NCBI GenBank assembly: GCA_014240055.1
Contig: JAAZXP010000003.1
Coordinates: 10,600-58,095, forward strand
Reading direction: 5' to 3'
Length of the DNA: 47,496 nucleotides
From: Methanobacteriota archaeon
GTDB taxonomy: Archaea > Thermoplasmatota > Poseidoniia > MGIII > CG-Epi1
The notes under the pieces are model-generated. The model did no database searches. It saw nothing but the letters and a program-made list of their open reading frames with translations, and was not told where the DNA came from. Both the position numbers and the translations under genes were made by a program. This document shows, piece after piece, positions 1-7,678 of the stretch (its first letter is position 1; each line of letters begins with the position of its first letter).

Positions 1-250
1 AGTCATTCATGTCTGCAAGAAAAACAGTTGTTTTTACTACGTTATCTAAAGTTAGATTTTTTTCAGCTAAAACGGCCTTTATGTTTAGAATGGCTTGCTT
101 AGTTTGATCAGCTACACCATTTTCTAATTCAGTAGCATCGTGTTTACGGCCAACTTGACCACTTAGGAAAACATAGTTTCCAGACACGACACCTTGTGAG
201 TAAGGACCGATCGGTTTCGGAGCCATCGAGCTCACCACGATCTCTTTCAT
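1..250 (-). CDS. RidA/YjgF/YER057c-family protein, C-terminus cut by window edge
   Basis: Reading the minus strand from the ATG at 250 gives about 83 residues open to the window edge. The N-terminus has the family pattern: APKPIGPYSQG near residues 10-20, then a YVFLSGQVG strand and a TTVFLADMND stretch. RidA enzymes hydrolyse reactive enamine/imine intermediates released by PLP enzymes; family members are small cytosolic trimers of about 125-130 aa, so roughly two thirds is present. The catalytic Arg region lies beyond the window and cannot be checked. An AT-rich CAATTTATGT stretch (268-277) about 20-25 bp upstream may be its own TATA box. It lies 41 bp downstream of the protease gene on the same strand. 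Confidence 0.85.
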   Translation of the reverse strand, partial: MKEIVVSSMAPKPIGPYSQGVVSGNYVFLSGQVGRKHDATELENGVADQTKQAILNIKAVLAEKNLTLDNVVKTTVFLADMND

Positions 251-291
251 AATAAACTAATTGAACCCAATTTATGTAGTTTACTAATAAT

Positions 292-1524
292 TCAAGACCA
301 ATATGCGACTCTTGCGGCCATTATAGAATCCATGTATGTTTCGCAGTCAAAATCTTTGTCTGATAAGGGTGAAGAACCGTTCAAGTCTTGGATGATAGTT
401 TTTGTAAGAGTTGGATCAACAACTCCCCATCCAGTTTGTGTGTAAGGAGCTATTGGCGAAACAGGCACTCCTGTTTGACAAGCACCTTCGTTTGCACCAG
501 GATCATATTCTGAAGCATCAGGGAAATAAGAGGCTTTTTCCATACTTCTTCGGATATCATAGTTAGTGATGGAAGTATTTTCACTGTAAATTAAGCTACC
601 ATTCCTACCGCCAGATCCCATATCTCCGGCTTGTTCTCTTAGTTCTTGTATAACTAGAGAGAGAACTCCTGCAGTTCTAGGCGTTGCAAAACTAGTTCCA
701 GAAGTATCATGATATCCATCAATAGAATCGTGGTCAGGTAAATTTTGAGTCCAATCAGCTACAATATCTGGAGCAGTACCTGAGCAGTGCATGACTTTAC
801 CTCTATCTCCATCCTCTTGAAAACCAGCAATTCCAATAGACCAAGGAGGGCCACCAGTTGCGTCTTGAACACATGTAGACCCAGTATTATCGCAGGCTCC
901 AGTATGCAGTTTACCCATTTCATTAACTGCATATTCCGTATCATCTTCAATACCAGGAACCGGAACCGACCCAATTGGTCCAAAACTTGTTGTGATAATA
1001 TCAACCATCGGGTGTTCAGCAGCCCTTCTCACGCCATCGAATCCCTCAAGGAAAAAAATAACAGCATCTGGATTGGCATCTATTACAGCTCCAGTAACAG
1101 CAGTACCGTGACCATCGTCAGGATCATCTAAGATAGGCGTTTCACTCCAGCCTTCTTCTCCCATTGCCCCAATAATCCGTGTGCCTGAGAAATAAACAGT
1201 ATCATTGTAAGTAATTAGATCCCAACAAGTTTCTCTATCTGCTTGAACTCTTTCTTCCCACGTTCCTATTTGGGTTAATTCACAGACTAAAGTTACTCCA
1301 AAATCCTCCAAAAAAGGTTGGGGCAAACTTTCATTTCTTTGAAAATGATCATGATATGGATTAATTCCAGTATCGACTGGAGCAACCACAGAATATGATT
1401 TCCAAAAATCTTCCTTAGCTTCTATTTCATCAGACTCATTAGTAACAGCATCATCTAAGCACCCTGAAATCATTATAAAGATGATCAAAGGAATCGAAAA
1501 TTTCTTTGTTATCGCATGTATCAT
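292..1524 (-). CDS. Subtilisin-like (S8) serine protease, lipoprotein
   Basis: 410 aa. A short signal peptide ends in a lipobox-like ISGC with Cys22 as the likely lipidation site, so the enzyme is probably anchored outside the cell. The subtilase triad is readable: Asp51 in VDTGI, His139 in DGHGTAVTG and Ser278 in GTSFATP. Asn213 in ACDNTG is a plausible oxyanion-hole residue by position. Several Cys residues (81, 100, 211, 218, 247 and C-terminal ones) suggest disulfides. It probably degrades extracellular protein, which fits the OPT-type transporter and sodium symporter about 4 kb away. No long propeptide is visible between the signal and the catalytic Asp. A TATA-like TTTTAATA lies about 25-30 bp upstream of the ATG. 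Substrate is unknown. Confidence 0.88.
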   Translation of the reverse strand: MIHAITKKFSIPLIIFIMISGCLDDAVTNESDEIEAKEDFWKSYSVVAPVDTGINPYHDHFQRNESLPQPFLEDFGVTLVCELTQIGTWEERVQADRETCWDLITYNDTVYFSGTRIIGAMGEEGWSETPILDDPDDGHGTAVTGAVIDANPDAVIFFLEGFDGVRRAAEHPMVDIITTSFGPIGSVPVPGIEDDTEYAVNEMGKLHTGACDNTGSTCVQDATGGPPWSIGIAGFQEDGDRGKVMHCSGTAPDIVADWTQNLPDHDSIDGYHDTSGTSFATPRTAGVLSLVIQELREQAGDMGSGGRNGSLIYSENTSITNYDIRRSMEKASYFPDASEYDPGANEGACQTGVPVSPIAPYTQTGWGVVDPTLTKTIIQDLNGSSPLSDKDFDCETYMDSIMAARVAYWS

Positions 1525-1619
1525 TATTTGTATTTATTACACGGTAGTATTAAAATTTTATTTGTATTTTGTCTTATTTGGAAGCAAAATATTAAATGAC
1601 GTCGATAATACATTGTATT

Positions 1620-1943
1620 ATGTCTAAGTTCATGTATTCTGGTAGTTATACCAAGAAAGGCGTTAAGGGATTGTTAAAAGAGGGCGGAACGGCCCGCCGT
1701 GATGAAACTATACGAATGGTGGAATCTCTCGGAGGCACAGTTGAAGCTTATTATTGGTGCTATGGCGAACAGGATTTCGTATCCATAATGGATTTTCCAG
1801 ATCACACAACGGTAACTGGTTTAGCCCTTAATATTGCAGCTTCTGGAACATTCACAGGAAATTTAACTCCTTTGATAACAGTCGAAGAAATGGATGAGAT
1901 GGTAACTGTAAAGTTAGGAAAATATCGGCTACCTGGCGATTAA
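1620..1943 (+). CDS. GYD-domain protein
   Basis: 107 aa. An N-terminal MYSGSYTKKGVKGLLKEGG-like stretch, followed by a predicted ferredoxin-like alpha/beta fold with YYWCYGEQDFVSIMDFPD, matches small GYD-domain proteins (PF08734 type) of unknown biochemical role. I chose ATG 1620 because family members begin just before this motif. An in-frame ATG at 1596 would add eight residues and is also compatible with an upstream AT-rich box. The stop is 13 bp before the rhodopsin start on the same strand, so the two are probably co-transcribed. No catalytic residues are evident. The association with rhodopsin is context only. Confidence 0.8.
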   Translation: MSKFMYSGSYTKKGVKGLLKEGGTARRDETIRMVESLGGTVEAYYWCYGEQDFVSIMDFPDHTTVTGLALNIAASGTFTGNLTPLITVEEMDEMVTVKLGKYRLPGD

Positions 1944-1956
1944 AATTAAAGATATA

Positions 1957-2808
1957 ATGACAAAAATAAGGTTAGCAGCATTCGCACTCTGTATTTTGTC
2001 TATTATGATTCTACCAAATTCTGCGGCCACAAAGGATAGCTATTCAGAGGATGGATTTCTGATACTTGGCCAAGATGATCTAGTGGGAATCACTTTTTGG
2101 ATAGCGACTGCAGCTATGCTGGGTTCCAGTATTTTTTTCTTAATAGAACGTAGCAACGTTGCTCCTCAGTGGAAAACATCAATGACCATTGCTACCTTAA
2201 TCACAGGAATTGCTTTTTGGCATTATATGTATATGAGAGAGCATTGGATTCTTACCGGAGAAAGTCCAATAGTTTATCGTTACGTGGATTGGTTTATTAC
2301 CGTTCCATTACAGATTGTTGAATTTTATTTTATTTTAGCTGCAGTTACTGCAGTTACTGCAATGTTATTTTGGAGACTTCTAGGGGCTTCTGTTCTAATG
2401 CTTGTTTTTGGGTTTCTTGGAGAAACTCAAATGCTTGGAGGCAGTTCGATAATTTGGTGGATTTTATGTATGGCTTGCTGGTTCTATATCATCTATGAAA
2501 TTTTTAGAGGTGAAGCTGCAATTCTTAATGAAAATAGTGGGAATGAAGCAGGACAATTTGCATTCCAAGCCTTAAAATGGATTGTAACGGTTGGATGGGC
2601 TATCTATCCTATCGGCTATCTATATGGTCTTGATGAAACTACAATATTGGGAGTTAACATAAGCAATACAGCATACAGTCCTGAGCTGATAAACATAATT
2701 TATAATTTAGCTGATTTGATCAACAAAACTGCTTTTGGAGTTGCAATTTGGATTGCAGCAGTCAAAGATACTAAAGAGTCTAAGGGCGAACAGTCTTTTA
2801 TGTTCTAA
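1957..2808 (+). CDS. Proteorhodopsin, predicted blue-absorbing light-driven proton pump
   Basis: 283 aa with a cleavable N-terminal signal-like segment (about 1-23) and seven membrane helices. Helix C carries RYVDWFITVPLQ: Asp111 (Schiff-base counter-ion), Thr115 and Glu122 (proton donor) form the DTE pattern of outward proton pumps. His89 in GIAFWHYMYM matches the proteorhodopsin His that pairs with the counter-ion. The spectral-tuning position is Gln119, which in characterised proteorhodopsins gives blue absorption. Lys257 in ADLINKTAFG is the retinal lysine. In helix E the position I align with the xanthorhodopsin fenestration Gly appears to be Trp, arguing against a carotenoid antenna; this rests on an eye alignment. 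No retinal biosynthesis gene is in the window. It is probably co-transcribed with the GYD gene. Confidence 0.96.
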   Translation: MTKIRLAAFALCILSIMILPNSAATKDSYSEDGFLILGQDDLVGITFWIATAAMLGSSIFFLIERSNVAPQWKTSMTIATLITGIAFWHYMYMREHWILTGESPIVYRYVDWFITVPLQIVEFYFILAAVTAVTAMLFWRLLGASVLMLVFGFLGETQMLGGSSIIWWILCMACWFYIIYEIFRGEAAILNENSGNEAGQFAFQALKWIVTVGWAIYPIGYLYGLDETTILGVNISNTAYSPELINIIYNLADLINKTAFGVAIWIAAVKDTKESKGEQSFMF

Positions 2809-2968
2809 AATAGCTGCTTACAAAGAAAAGAATTAGCGCTACTAAAACGTCTAAAGTAGGAGAGGCACCAGGATATCCAAAATTCCAGACAATTACTAGA
2901 AGTAACCAAACTCCGAATACCCAATCTAAATCTTTTAAGCCGAAACTCGCAACGCCTTTAGGCGACAC
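2798..2968 (-). CDS. Possible 56-aa two-helix membrane protein, GTG start
   Basis: A minus-strand frame starts at GTG 2968-2966, inside the last codons of the upstream KaiC-like gene (11-bp overlap), and ends at TAA 2798-2800, overlapping the rhodopsin 3' end by 11 bp. The product has a short N-terminus (SPKGVASFGLKDLD), a Trp/Leu/Val helix (about 16-30), a GYPGASP turn and a second Leu/Phe helix (about 39-53). This resembles small hydrophobic two-helix proteins generally, but I do not recognise a family. The overlap suggests translational coupling as the last gene of the KaiC-like operon. No ATG is available, which lowers confidence. Confidence 0.5.
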   Translation of the reverse strand: MSPKGVASFGLKDLDWVFGVWLLLVIVWNFGYPGASPTLDVLVALILFFVSSYFRT

Positions 2969-3719
2969 GGGTAATCATCTCTGGTGTAATTCCATGCTCA
3001 GTTACAGCATAAATCATTACAGCAGCTTTTTCTGGATGATTGCGGATTTTCTTAATAATTAATCTATTTTCGAACTCAGCAGCCATACGTCCAACTTCAA
3101 GTTCTATTACAACGTCACAAATAGCTTCAATTTGACTATGAATTCTTGGTTCACAAGTACCTGCAGACATAGTATACATTATAGTTCCACCATTTGCCTG
3201 AGCGTATTCTTTTATTGTCCTCATAGCTGATAAAACTTCAATTGGATTATAATATTGCATAAAGAAGTCTAGCGAATCAATAACGACTCTAAAAGGCGCT
3301 TTAAGTTTAGAAATTTCATAGGTCATATCTGCAACAAAATTAATTTGATCAGAAGTAGAACCATATGAACCCAAATTTCTCAGTTCAGCAACTGAGAGTC
3401 CTTCCTGTTTAAAACGAGATGCTTGTAATTCACGAGATAAAACTTTTTCAAAATATTGAGTTCCTACATTAACAATTCTCAAATCAGTAGGCCAATTATA
3501 TTGCTCAAAAGTATCGATTAGTTCATCTGAAGTCTCGTCTGTTGAAAAATAAACTACATTTTCAGATCCAACGCCAGCTGATGCATATTGTTTAGAGAGT
3601 AATTCTTTTCCTGAACCAGAACTGCCTTCAATTAGCATAGAGCTACCCAATACAATTCCTTTACCATCAATTAATGCTTCATCTAGTCTTTCAATTCCAG
3701 TTGAGATTATTTCTGCCAT
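2958..3719 (-). CDS. KaiC/RecA-like ATPase with atypical Walker A
   Basis: 253 aa, one KaiC-type RecA fold. The N-terminal STGIERLDEAL motif is typical. The P-loop at 32-39 reads GSSGSGKE: the Thr/Ser that normally coordinates magnesium is replaced by Glu39. An acidic FSTDETSDEL strand (about 58-67) occupies the place of the KaiC catalytic glutamates, and Walker B is RVVIDSLDF with Asp148. KaiC-like proteins are archaeal signalling or timing ATPases, sometimes autophosphorylating; specific roles are mostly unknown. It starts 2 bp after the stop of the P-loop-less paralogue, in one operon with that gene and a canonical KaiC. The changed P-loop makes nucleotide binding or hydrolysis uncertain; it may be a regulatory partner. 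Confidence 0.78.
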   Translation of the reverse strand: MAEIISTGIERLDEALIDGKGIVLGSSMLIEGSSGSGKELLSKQYASAGVGSENVVYFSTDETSDELIDTFEQYNWPTDLRIVNVGTQYFEKVLSRELQASRFKQEGLSVAELRNLGSYGSTSDQINFVADMTYEISKLKAPFRVVIDSLDFFMQYYNPIEVLSAMRTIKEYAQANGGTIMYTMSAGTCEPRIHSQIEAICDVVIELEVGRMAAEFENRLIIKKIRNHPEKAAVMIYAVTEHGITPEMITRVA

Positions 3720-3721
3720 TT

Positions 3722-4282
3722 TTATTCACCTATTACACGATCTGATAATAACTGTAATGCAGATGCCAATTCGTCGCCAGTTTGCTCTTTAACAGTCATT
3801 AACATACTATAAATTTCCTTAATACGCATAGAATTCCCAAGTACATTAATAAATTCTTTTAACACCCTAGCTTCAGAATAGATACTTAACCCATTAACTG
3901 AATCGAACATCACAAAGCTCTTCTTCGATTTTAGTCGCCTTTCTAGAAGAGAAATATTAAGTAAAATAGATTCAAGCATAGTTGGAGATTCAACATAAAG
4001 TGTTCGAGGATCATCAGTTTTTCCACCAACCGTCATCGACACTAAATCTACGAAATAAAGATCTGATAAATCTGTCTTGGTTTCTTCTAATTCTGCTAAA
4101 ATATGTGAAGAAGGTCTCGAAGTTGTGATATAAATCCCACCTAATTTTTTACTAAGTAAAACAGATGCAATTTTGACAGTATCAGTATGAAATGATTCTG
4201 CGCCAATGCTAACAGTTGTTAACGTATCTCCGTCATTAATACTCTTGATGACTGCTCCTGCAATTTCTTTAACATTGCTCAT
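3722..4282 (-). CDS. Degenerate KaiC-like protein lacking a P-loop
   Basis: 186 aa from ATG 4282, which overlaps the stop of the upstream KaiC gene as ATGA; an upstream in-frame ATG at 4312 would add ten poorly fitting residues, so I prefer the coupled start. The fold pattern resembles KaiC: strands TLTTVSIG and GIYITTSRPSS, a Walker B-like SFVMFDSVNGL, and a late strand with MLMTVKEQ. No GxxxxGK[ST] is present; the corresponding loop reads IGAESFHTDT. It is therefore probably a non-hydrolysing scaffold or regulatory subunit that assembles with its two neighbours. Similar small P-loop-less KaiC relatives are common in archaea as hypothetical proteins. The function is unknown. Confidence 0.7.
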   Translation of the reverse strand: MSNVKEIAGAVIKSINDGDTLTTVSIGAESFHTDTVKIASVLLSKKLGGIYITTSRPSSHILAELEETKTDLSDLYFVDLVSMTVGGKTDDPRTLYVESPTMLESILLNISLLERRLKSKKSFVMFDSVNGLSIYSEARVLKEFINVLGNSMRIKEIYSMLMTVKEQTGDELASALQLLSDRVIGE

Positions 4283-5097
4283 GTGAAAGATTGTCCTCCA
4301 TCTTGTCCCCATTTGAGGAGAGGAACAACTGCCAACCCGATTGGCGTTAATTCAATCAAGTGTCTTGCACGAGAATGTTTAGTTCCTCGCATTTTTACAA
4401 CTTGTAAACTTCTCAACAAGTCTCCTTGTCTAATTATGTTACCCATAAGAACTACACCATCAGCAACGGCCTCTTCAACACCAAAAATCGAATAAGTCTG
4501 AACGTTAGAGTCTACAACAGTTTCTGAAATTAGCATAGTAGTACATCCAAAAGTACTCAAGAATTGACTTAATCTAAAGATGAAGTTACGGATACTTCCT
4601 TTATCTGGAAGTTGATAACAAACGGCAGTGATAGAGTCAATGACTAATCTTGTAACTCCTAATTCATCTACAATATCTTCAAAAGCCCCTAATAGAGCTT
4701 CCATATCTTTAGAAGTATAAGTTCCATCTAGTCTTTCAACGCCCAACCTATCGTTAATTACGGTTAAATCAAAAATATTTAATTTTCCTTCTTTAACAAG
4801 AGCATCATCAAAGAAACCATAAGTCTGTAAATTTGATAACATTTTAGATGAAGGTTCAGTTACAGAGATATAACAGCAAGTTTCTCCAGCCTTAGCACCG
4901 TTAATGAGAAATTCCATTGCTAAAGTAGTTTTTCCAGAACCCACAGTTCCAGCTAGAAGTGTTATGTTTCCAATAGGAATTCCACCGTTTAAAATACGGT
5001 CAATACCCTCGATGTAAGTTACACATTTGTCTCTAGGACGTCCGCCACGCGGGTCCAGGCTAATTGGTTTTGTTACTTCCTTTTTTGCCATTTTCAT
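4279..5097 (-). CDS. KaiC-family ATPase, canonical single domain
   Basis: 272 aa. A C/YIEGIDRILNGGIP motif precedes an intact Walker A GTVGSGKTT (about 50-58). Glu81 in YISVTEP sits at the catalytic-glutamate position, and Walker B is RLVIDSITAV (about 150-158). The C-terminal VKMRGTKHS motif is typical of KaiC-type domains. It is likely an active ATPase acting with the two divergent KaiC-like products encoded immediately downstream. Start choice: ATG 5097 overlaps the upstream gene's stop by one base (TGATG); a GTG at 5100 and an ATG at 5091 are alternatives. Its partner signals and output are not visible in the sequence. Confidence 0.85.
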   Translation of the reverse strand: MKMAKKEVTKPISLDPRGGRPRDKCVTYIEGIDRILNGGIPIGNITLLAGTVGSGKTTLAMEFLINGAKAGETCCYISVTEPSSKMLSNLQTYGFFDDALVKEGKLNIFDLTVINDRLGVERLDGTYTSKDMEALLGAFEDIVDELGVTRLVIDSITAVCYQLPDKGSIRNFIFRLSQFLSTFGCTTMLISETVVDSNVQTYSIFGVEEAVADGVVLMGNIIRQGDLLRSLQVVKMRGTKHSRARHLIELTPIGLAVVPLLKWGQDGGQSFT

Positions 5098-5522
5098 CAC
5101 TCGTCAATTATAAACTGATCTACAAGGTATTGCCGAACCCTCTTTTTCAATGTTCTCTCTGTAATCTTTTCACCCTGAGCAGAATCGTGCATCACTTGTA
5201 TCTCTCTTTGAATTTCAACAGGCAGTTCAGCCCATGCCACAGGTGGTTTCTTTGGTAATAGCCCTCTGAGGTATTTTGGATTGGCTTGAGCGAAAATTTC
5301 TGCAAACCGTTCTTTGACTTTATCTTCAAAGAATTTATCAGCTTCTCTTTCGACTTCGCTGTAAGCTTTAATTAATTCTTCTTCGACAATTTGCCCTAGG
5401 TCTTCTAGGAAAACACCTTCAGGTAAAAATCGGTGGTACCAACTACCATCTTCATGGAGTGCATCCATGTGCGTACGGTTGTAAACGTCAATAAGCGGAG
5501 TTTCATATTCTTCTTTTGCCAT
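5097..5522 (-). CDS. Hypothetical acidic helical protein, first gene of KaiC-like operon
   Basis: 141 aa, unrecognised. It is charged, rich in Glu/Lys and predicted mostly helical, with a likely coiled-coil stretch at about 45-75 (IVEEELIKAYSEVEREADKF and onward). A Pro-rich LLPKKPPVAWAELP break follows, then a basic/acidic C-terminal helical part (RTLKKRVRQYLVDQF). There is no signal peptide or membrane segment, so it is cytosolic. It is the promoter-proximal gene of the KaiC-like operon, with a palindromic CTTATAAG about 30 bp upstream of its ATG. Its stop overlaps the KaiC start. It could be the adaptor or sensor of the ATPase set, but that rests only on position. Confidence 0.7.
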   Translation of the reverse strand: MAKEEYETPLIDVYNRTHMDALHEDGSWYHRFLPEGVFLEDLGQIVEEELIKAYSEVEREADKFFEDKVKERFAEIFAQANPKYLRGLLPKKPPVAWAELPVEIQREIQVMHDSAQGEKITERTLKKRVRQYLVDQFIIDE

Positions 5523-5550
5523 TAATTGTCCCTAAACTTTCAAAATGAGG

Positions 5551-5560
5551 CCTTATAAGA
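5551..5560 (-). promoter_or_regulatory. Probable TATA box of the KaiC-like operon
   Basis: The sequence CCTTATAAGA lies about 30-38 bp upstream of ATG 5522 on the minus strand. This position fits an archaeal TATA box giving a transcript with a very short leader. The motif also falls in the 53-bp gap before the symporter stop, so it cannot serve that gene. Confidence 0.4.
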
Positions 5561-5575
5561 TACTTAGCCTAGAAA

Positions 5576-7675
5576 TCAAGCAGGCTTAATTTCATAGTCA
5601 AGAAGTATAACTTCAACCAAATATTCGACTTCTTCACCATTATCTGTATGGTTACATCCGACAGCATTTCCACTTTCAGCTTCGACATTAATTTCCAAAA
5701 AATAGGATCCTAATCCAGCTCCCATGGCATCAAGCTCATCTTTAATTTCAGCTTCAGACATCTCGCTAGCATTCCCTGAAAAATATAGAGAAGAATTATA
5801 CCATTCAACAACAATTTCATGAGAAGAACTACCCTGGCCTTGATTTTCACCACTTTCAGTTCCATTAAAATTATCGTGTGTTATAGTTCCTGTAATTGTG
5901 TCTGGATCTGGCTGAGAAGCCCCAGGTGCAGCACAACCGATTCCATTACTTGTTTCATCTTCACTGTACGTAAGTAAAACTCTAACACCAACAATATTTC
6001 GACTATCTTCTGTCCATTCAATATTATTAGTATTGAAATCTATGAGAATAGTCTCACCGTCACTAACATATTCTGTATTATTCCCTAAAATTTCATAAGA
6101 AATTTCTCCAGAAATAGAATAATTTCCTATGCCGCCTGTTGAATCAGAAGAATCTGGAGCAAAAGCAAGATATGCAGCTTCGGAGGCGCCAAATGGAATA
6201 ATAATAGCTGCAGCGACCACTCCATATTGACTCTTCTTAGGCCAATTAAACCTGCCCAACGAAGATAGGTTTGGTGTTCTGAAGTAATTCATCAAAAAGT
6301 GAGTAATGAATGCAGCCCCCATACCTGGGACTGATGGGAAAACGCCGTCTGCACCTCCGAAACCTAATACTGTCCAAATTAGGACACCACCGAATGCAGC
6401 CACCATCATCGCAATTGAATGAGTAGTATCTGGTTTGTACCCTAACCACCTAATAATCAGTAAAGGTACAAAAACACCGCCGAGGCCGTAGACGGCAAAA
6501 ACAACAAGAAGGAAGACAGAATCTCCACCAGGAAGATATAATCCTCCTATAGATATTAAAGTAGCAAATGCAGCAACTGCAATAGTTACCTTTTTCGCAG
6601 TTTTATGGTCTTGTCTCCATTCAGGTTTAATGTCGTCTGTAATTGCAGCTGTGCATGCTAGAACCTGACTATCTGCGGTAGACATTGTTGCTGCAAAAAT
6701 AGAGGCTAAAATCATTCCCACGCCAATACCTGGCATCGTCTCCATGGCCATCATTGGCAATCCCAATTCGGCATCAAAGCTACTTTCTGTAAACAACACG
6801 CGGCTTGCCAAGCCGATAATTAGCATAAGTATAATGAAAGGAGTCTGCCAAACAAAAAACCAAATCATTGCTTTCTTACGATCTTCATCGGTACCAAGAG
6901 TCATAACTCTCGAAACGACTTGCGGCTGACCTGCAACACTTAGCCCACCTAGAAAGAAAGCCATTGTCCAAAGGGTGAAACCAAATATTAGGTCAGGTGG
7001 CAGAAGATTAGTCAAAAGTGGATCTTGTTCATTTAATTTCATTTCGAGTCCACTAAATCCTCCAACTTTTTGAAGACTTATCCAACAAAGAATTGTTGAC
7101 CCCACAATCATGACGCAAGACTGAGCAGCATCGGTCCAAATCGAAGCCCTGATTCCTCCAGCATAACAGTATGCCACCACTAGAACAAAACCAATAAGAA
7201 TTCCAACAATTTCAGGCCACCCCATCATCACGAATAATGCCTTTCCACCAGAGGTAAGCTGAGCTGCAGCGTAAATACTTAGAAACAAAACAGACAAGAT
7301 TCCAGCTAGTTTTGCTTCAGGCGCACCTGCCTTTTCGGCAACTAATGAAGATAGTGAACGAATGCCTCTTTCTCGACCTTCTTCTTGAATAAATTTATAC
7401 AGCCAAGCCCAAGCAACAACTTGCCCTATAGTTGACATAAAAGACAGAAAAGCTACACTATACCCCATCGTGTATGTAAATCCAATAAATCCAATGAACA
7501 TATATCCCGAGTTCCAAGTACTAACTGCAGATAAGGCAGCAAGTGAAGGGCTCATACCTCTTCCAGCTACAAGATAATCATCAGTCGTATCTTTTTTTAC
7601 TCGCATTGAGGCAAGACCAACGCCTGCAAAAATAGACATGAAAAAGATAAATGAGATTACAACAACAGCATCCAT
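5576..7675 (-). CDS. Sodium:solute symporter (SSS family) with long C-terminal extension
   Basis: 699 aa. The first about 505 residues form a typical SSS transporter of roughly 13 helices, including ATMSTADSQVL (about 329-339), the helix-8 motif that binds sodium in PutP-like carriers, and DDYLVAGRG near the N-terminus. It probably imports proline, another amino acid or a small organic acid with Na+; the substrate cannot be read. After the last helix (about 482-505) comes an unusual hydrophilic tail of about 185 residues, rich in Asn/Gly/Ser/Asp and alternating beta-like strands, with N-glycosylation sequons and two Cys (in GIGCAAPG and VGCNHTD). This looks like an external beta-sandwich, but I do not recognise it. 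It lies 3 bp after the OPT gene, in the same operon. Confidence 0.9.
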   Translation of the reverse strand: MDAVVVISFIFFMSIFAGVGLASMRVKKDTTDDYLVAGRGMSPSLAALSAVSTWNSGYMFIGFIGFTYTMGYSVAFLSFMSTIGQVVAWAWLYKFIQEEGRERGIRSLSSLVAEKAGAPEAKLAGILSVLFLSIYAAAQLTSGGKALFVMMGWPEIVGILIGFVLVVAYCYAGGIRASIWTDAAQSCVMIVGSTILCWISLQKVGGFSGLEMKLNEQDPLLTNLLPPDLIFGFTLWTMAFFLGGLSVAGQPQVVSRVMTLGTDEDRKKAMIWFFVWQTPFIILMLIIGLASRVLFTESSFDAELGLPMMAMETMPGIGVGMILASIFAATMSTADSQVLACTAAITDDIKPEWRQDHKTAKKVTIAVAAFATLISIGGLYLPGGDSVFLLVVFAVYGLGGVFVPLLIIRWLGYKPDTTHSIAMMVAAFGGVLIWTVLGFGGADGVFPSVPGMGAAFITHFLMNYFRTPNLSSLGRFNWPKKSQYGVVAAAIIIPFGASEAAYLAFAPDSSDSTGGIGNYSISGEISYEILGNNTEYVSDGETILIDFNTNNIEWTEDSRNIVGVRVLLTYSEDETSNGIGCAAPGASQPDPDTITGTITHDNFNGTESGENQGQGSSSHEIVVEWYNSSLYFSGNASEMSEAEIKDELDAMGAGLGSYFLEINVEAESGNAVGCNHTDNGEEVEYLVEVILLDYEIKPA

Positions 7676-7678
7676 TTT

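Noticed and set aside
1596-1619. Upstream ATG for the GYD gene
   Set aside because: It adds eight residues without family support; the GYD motif begins right after ATG 1620.
2341-2358. Tandem 9-bp repeat GCAGTTACT inside the rhodopsin gene
   Set aside because: It encodes AVTAVT within a helix, the protein length matches the family there, and no insertion is implied; likely a chance codon repeat.
5097-5522. Acidic protein as a KaiB or KaiA homologue
   Set aside because: It lacks the thioredoxin-like KaiB pattern and KaiA features; its only link to Kai proteins is operon position.
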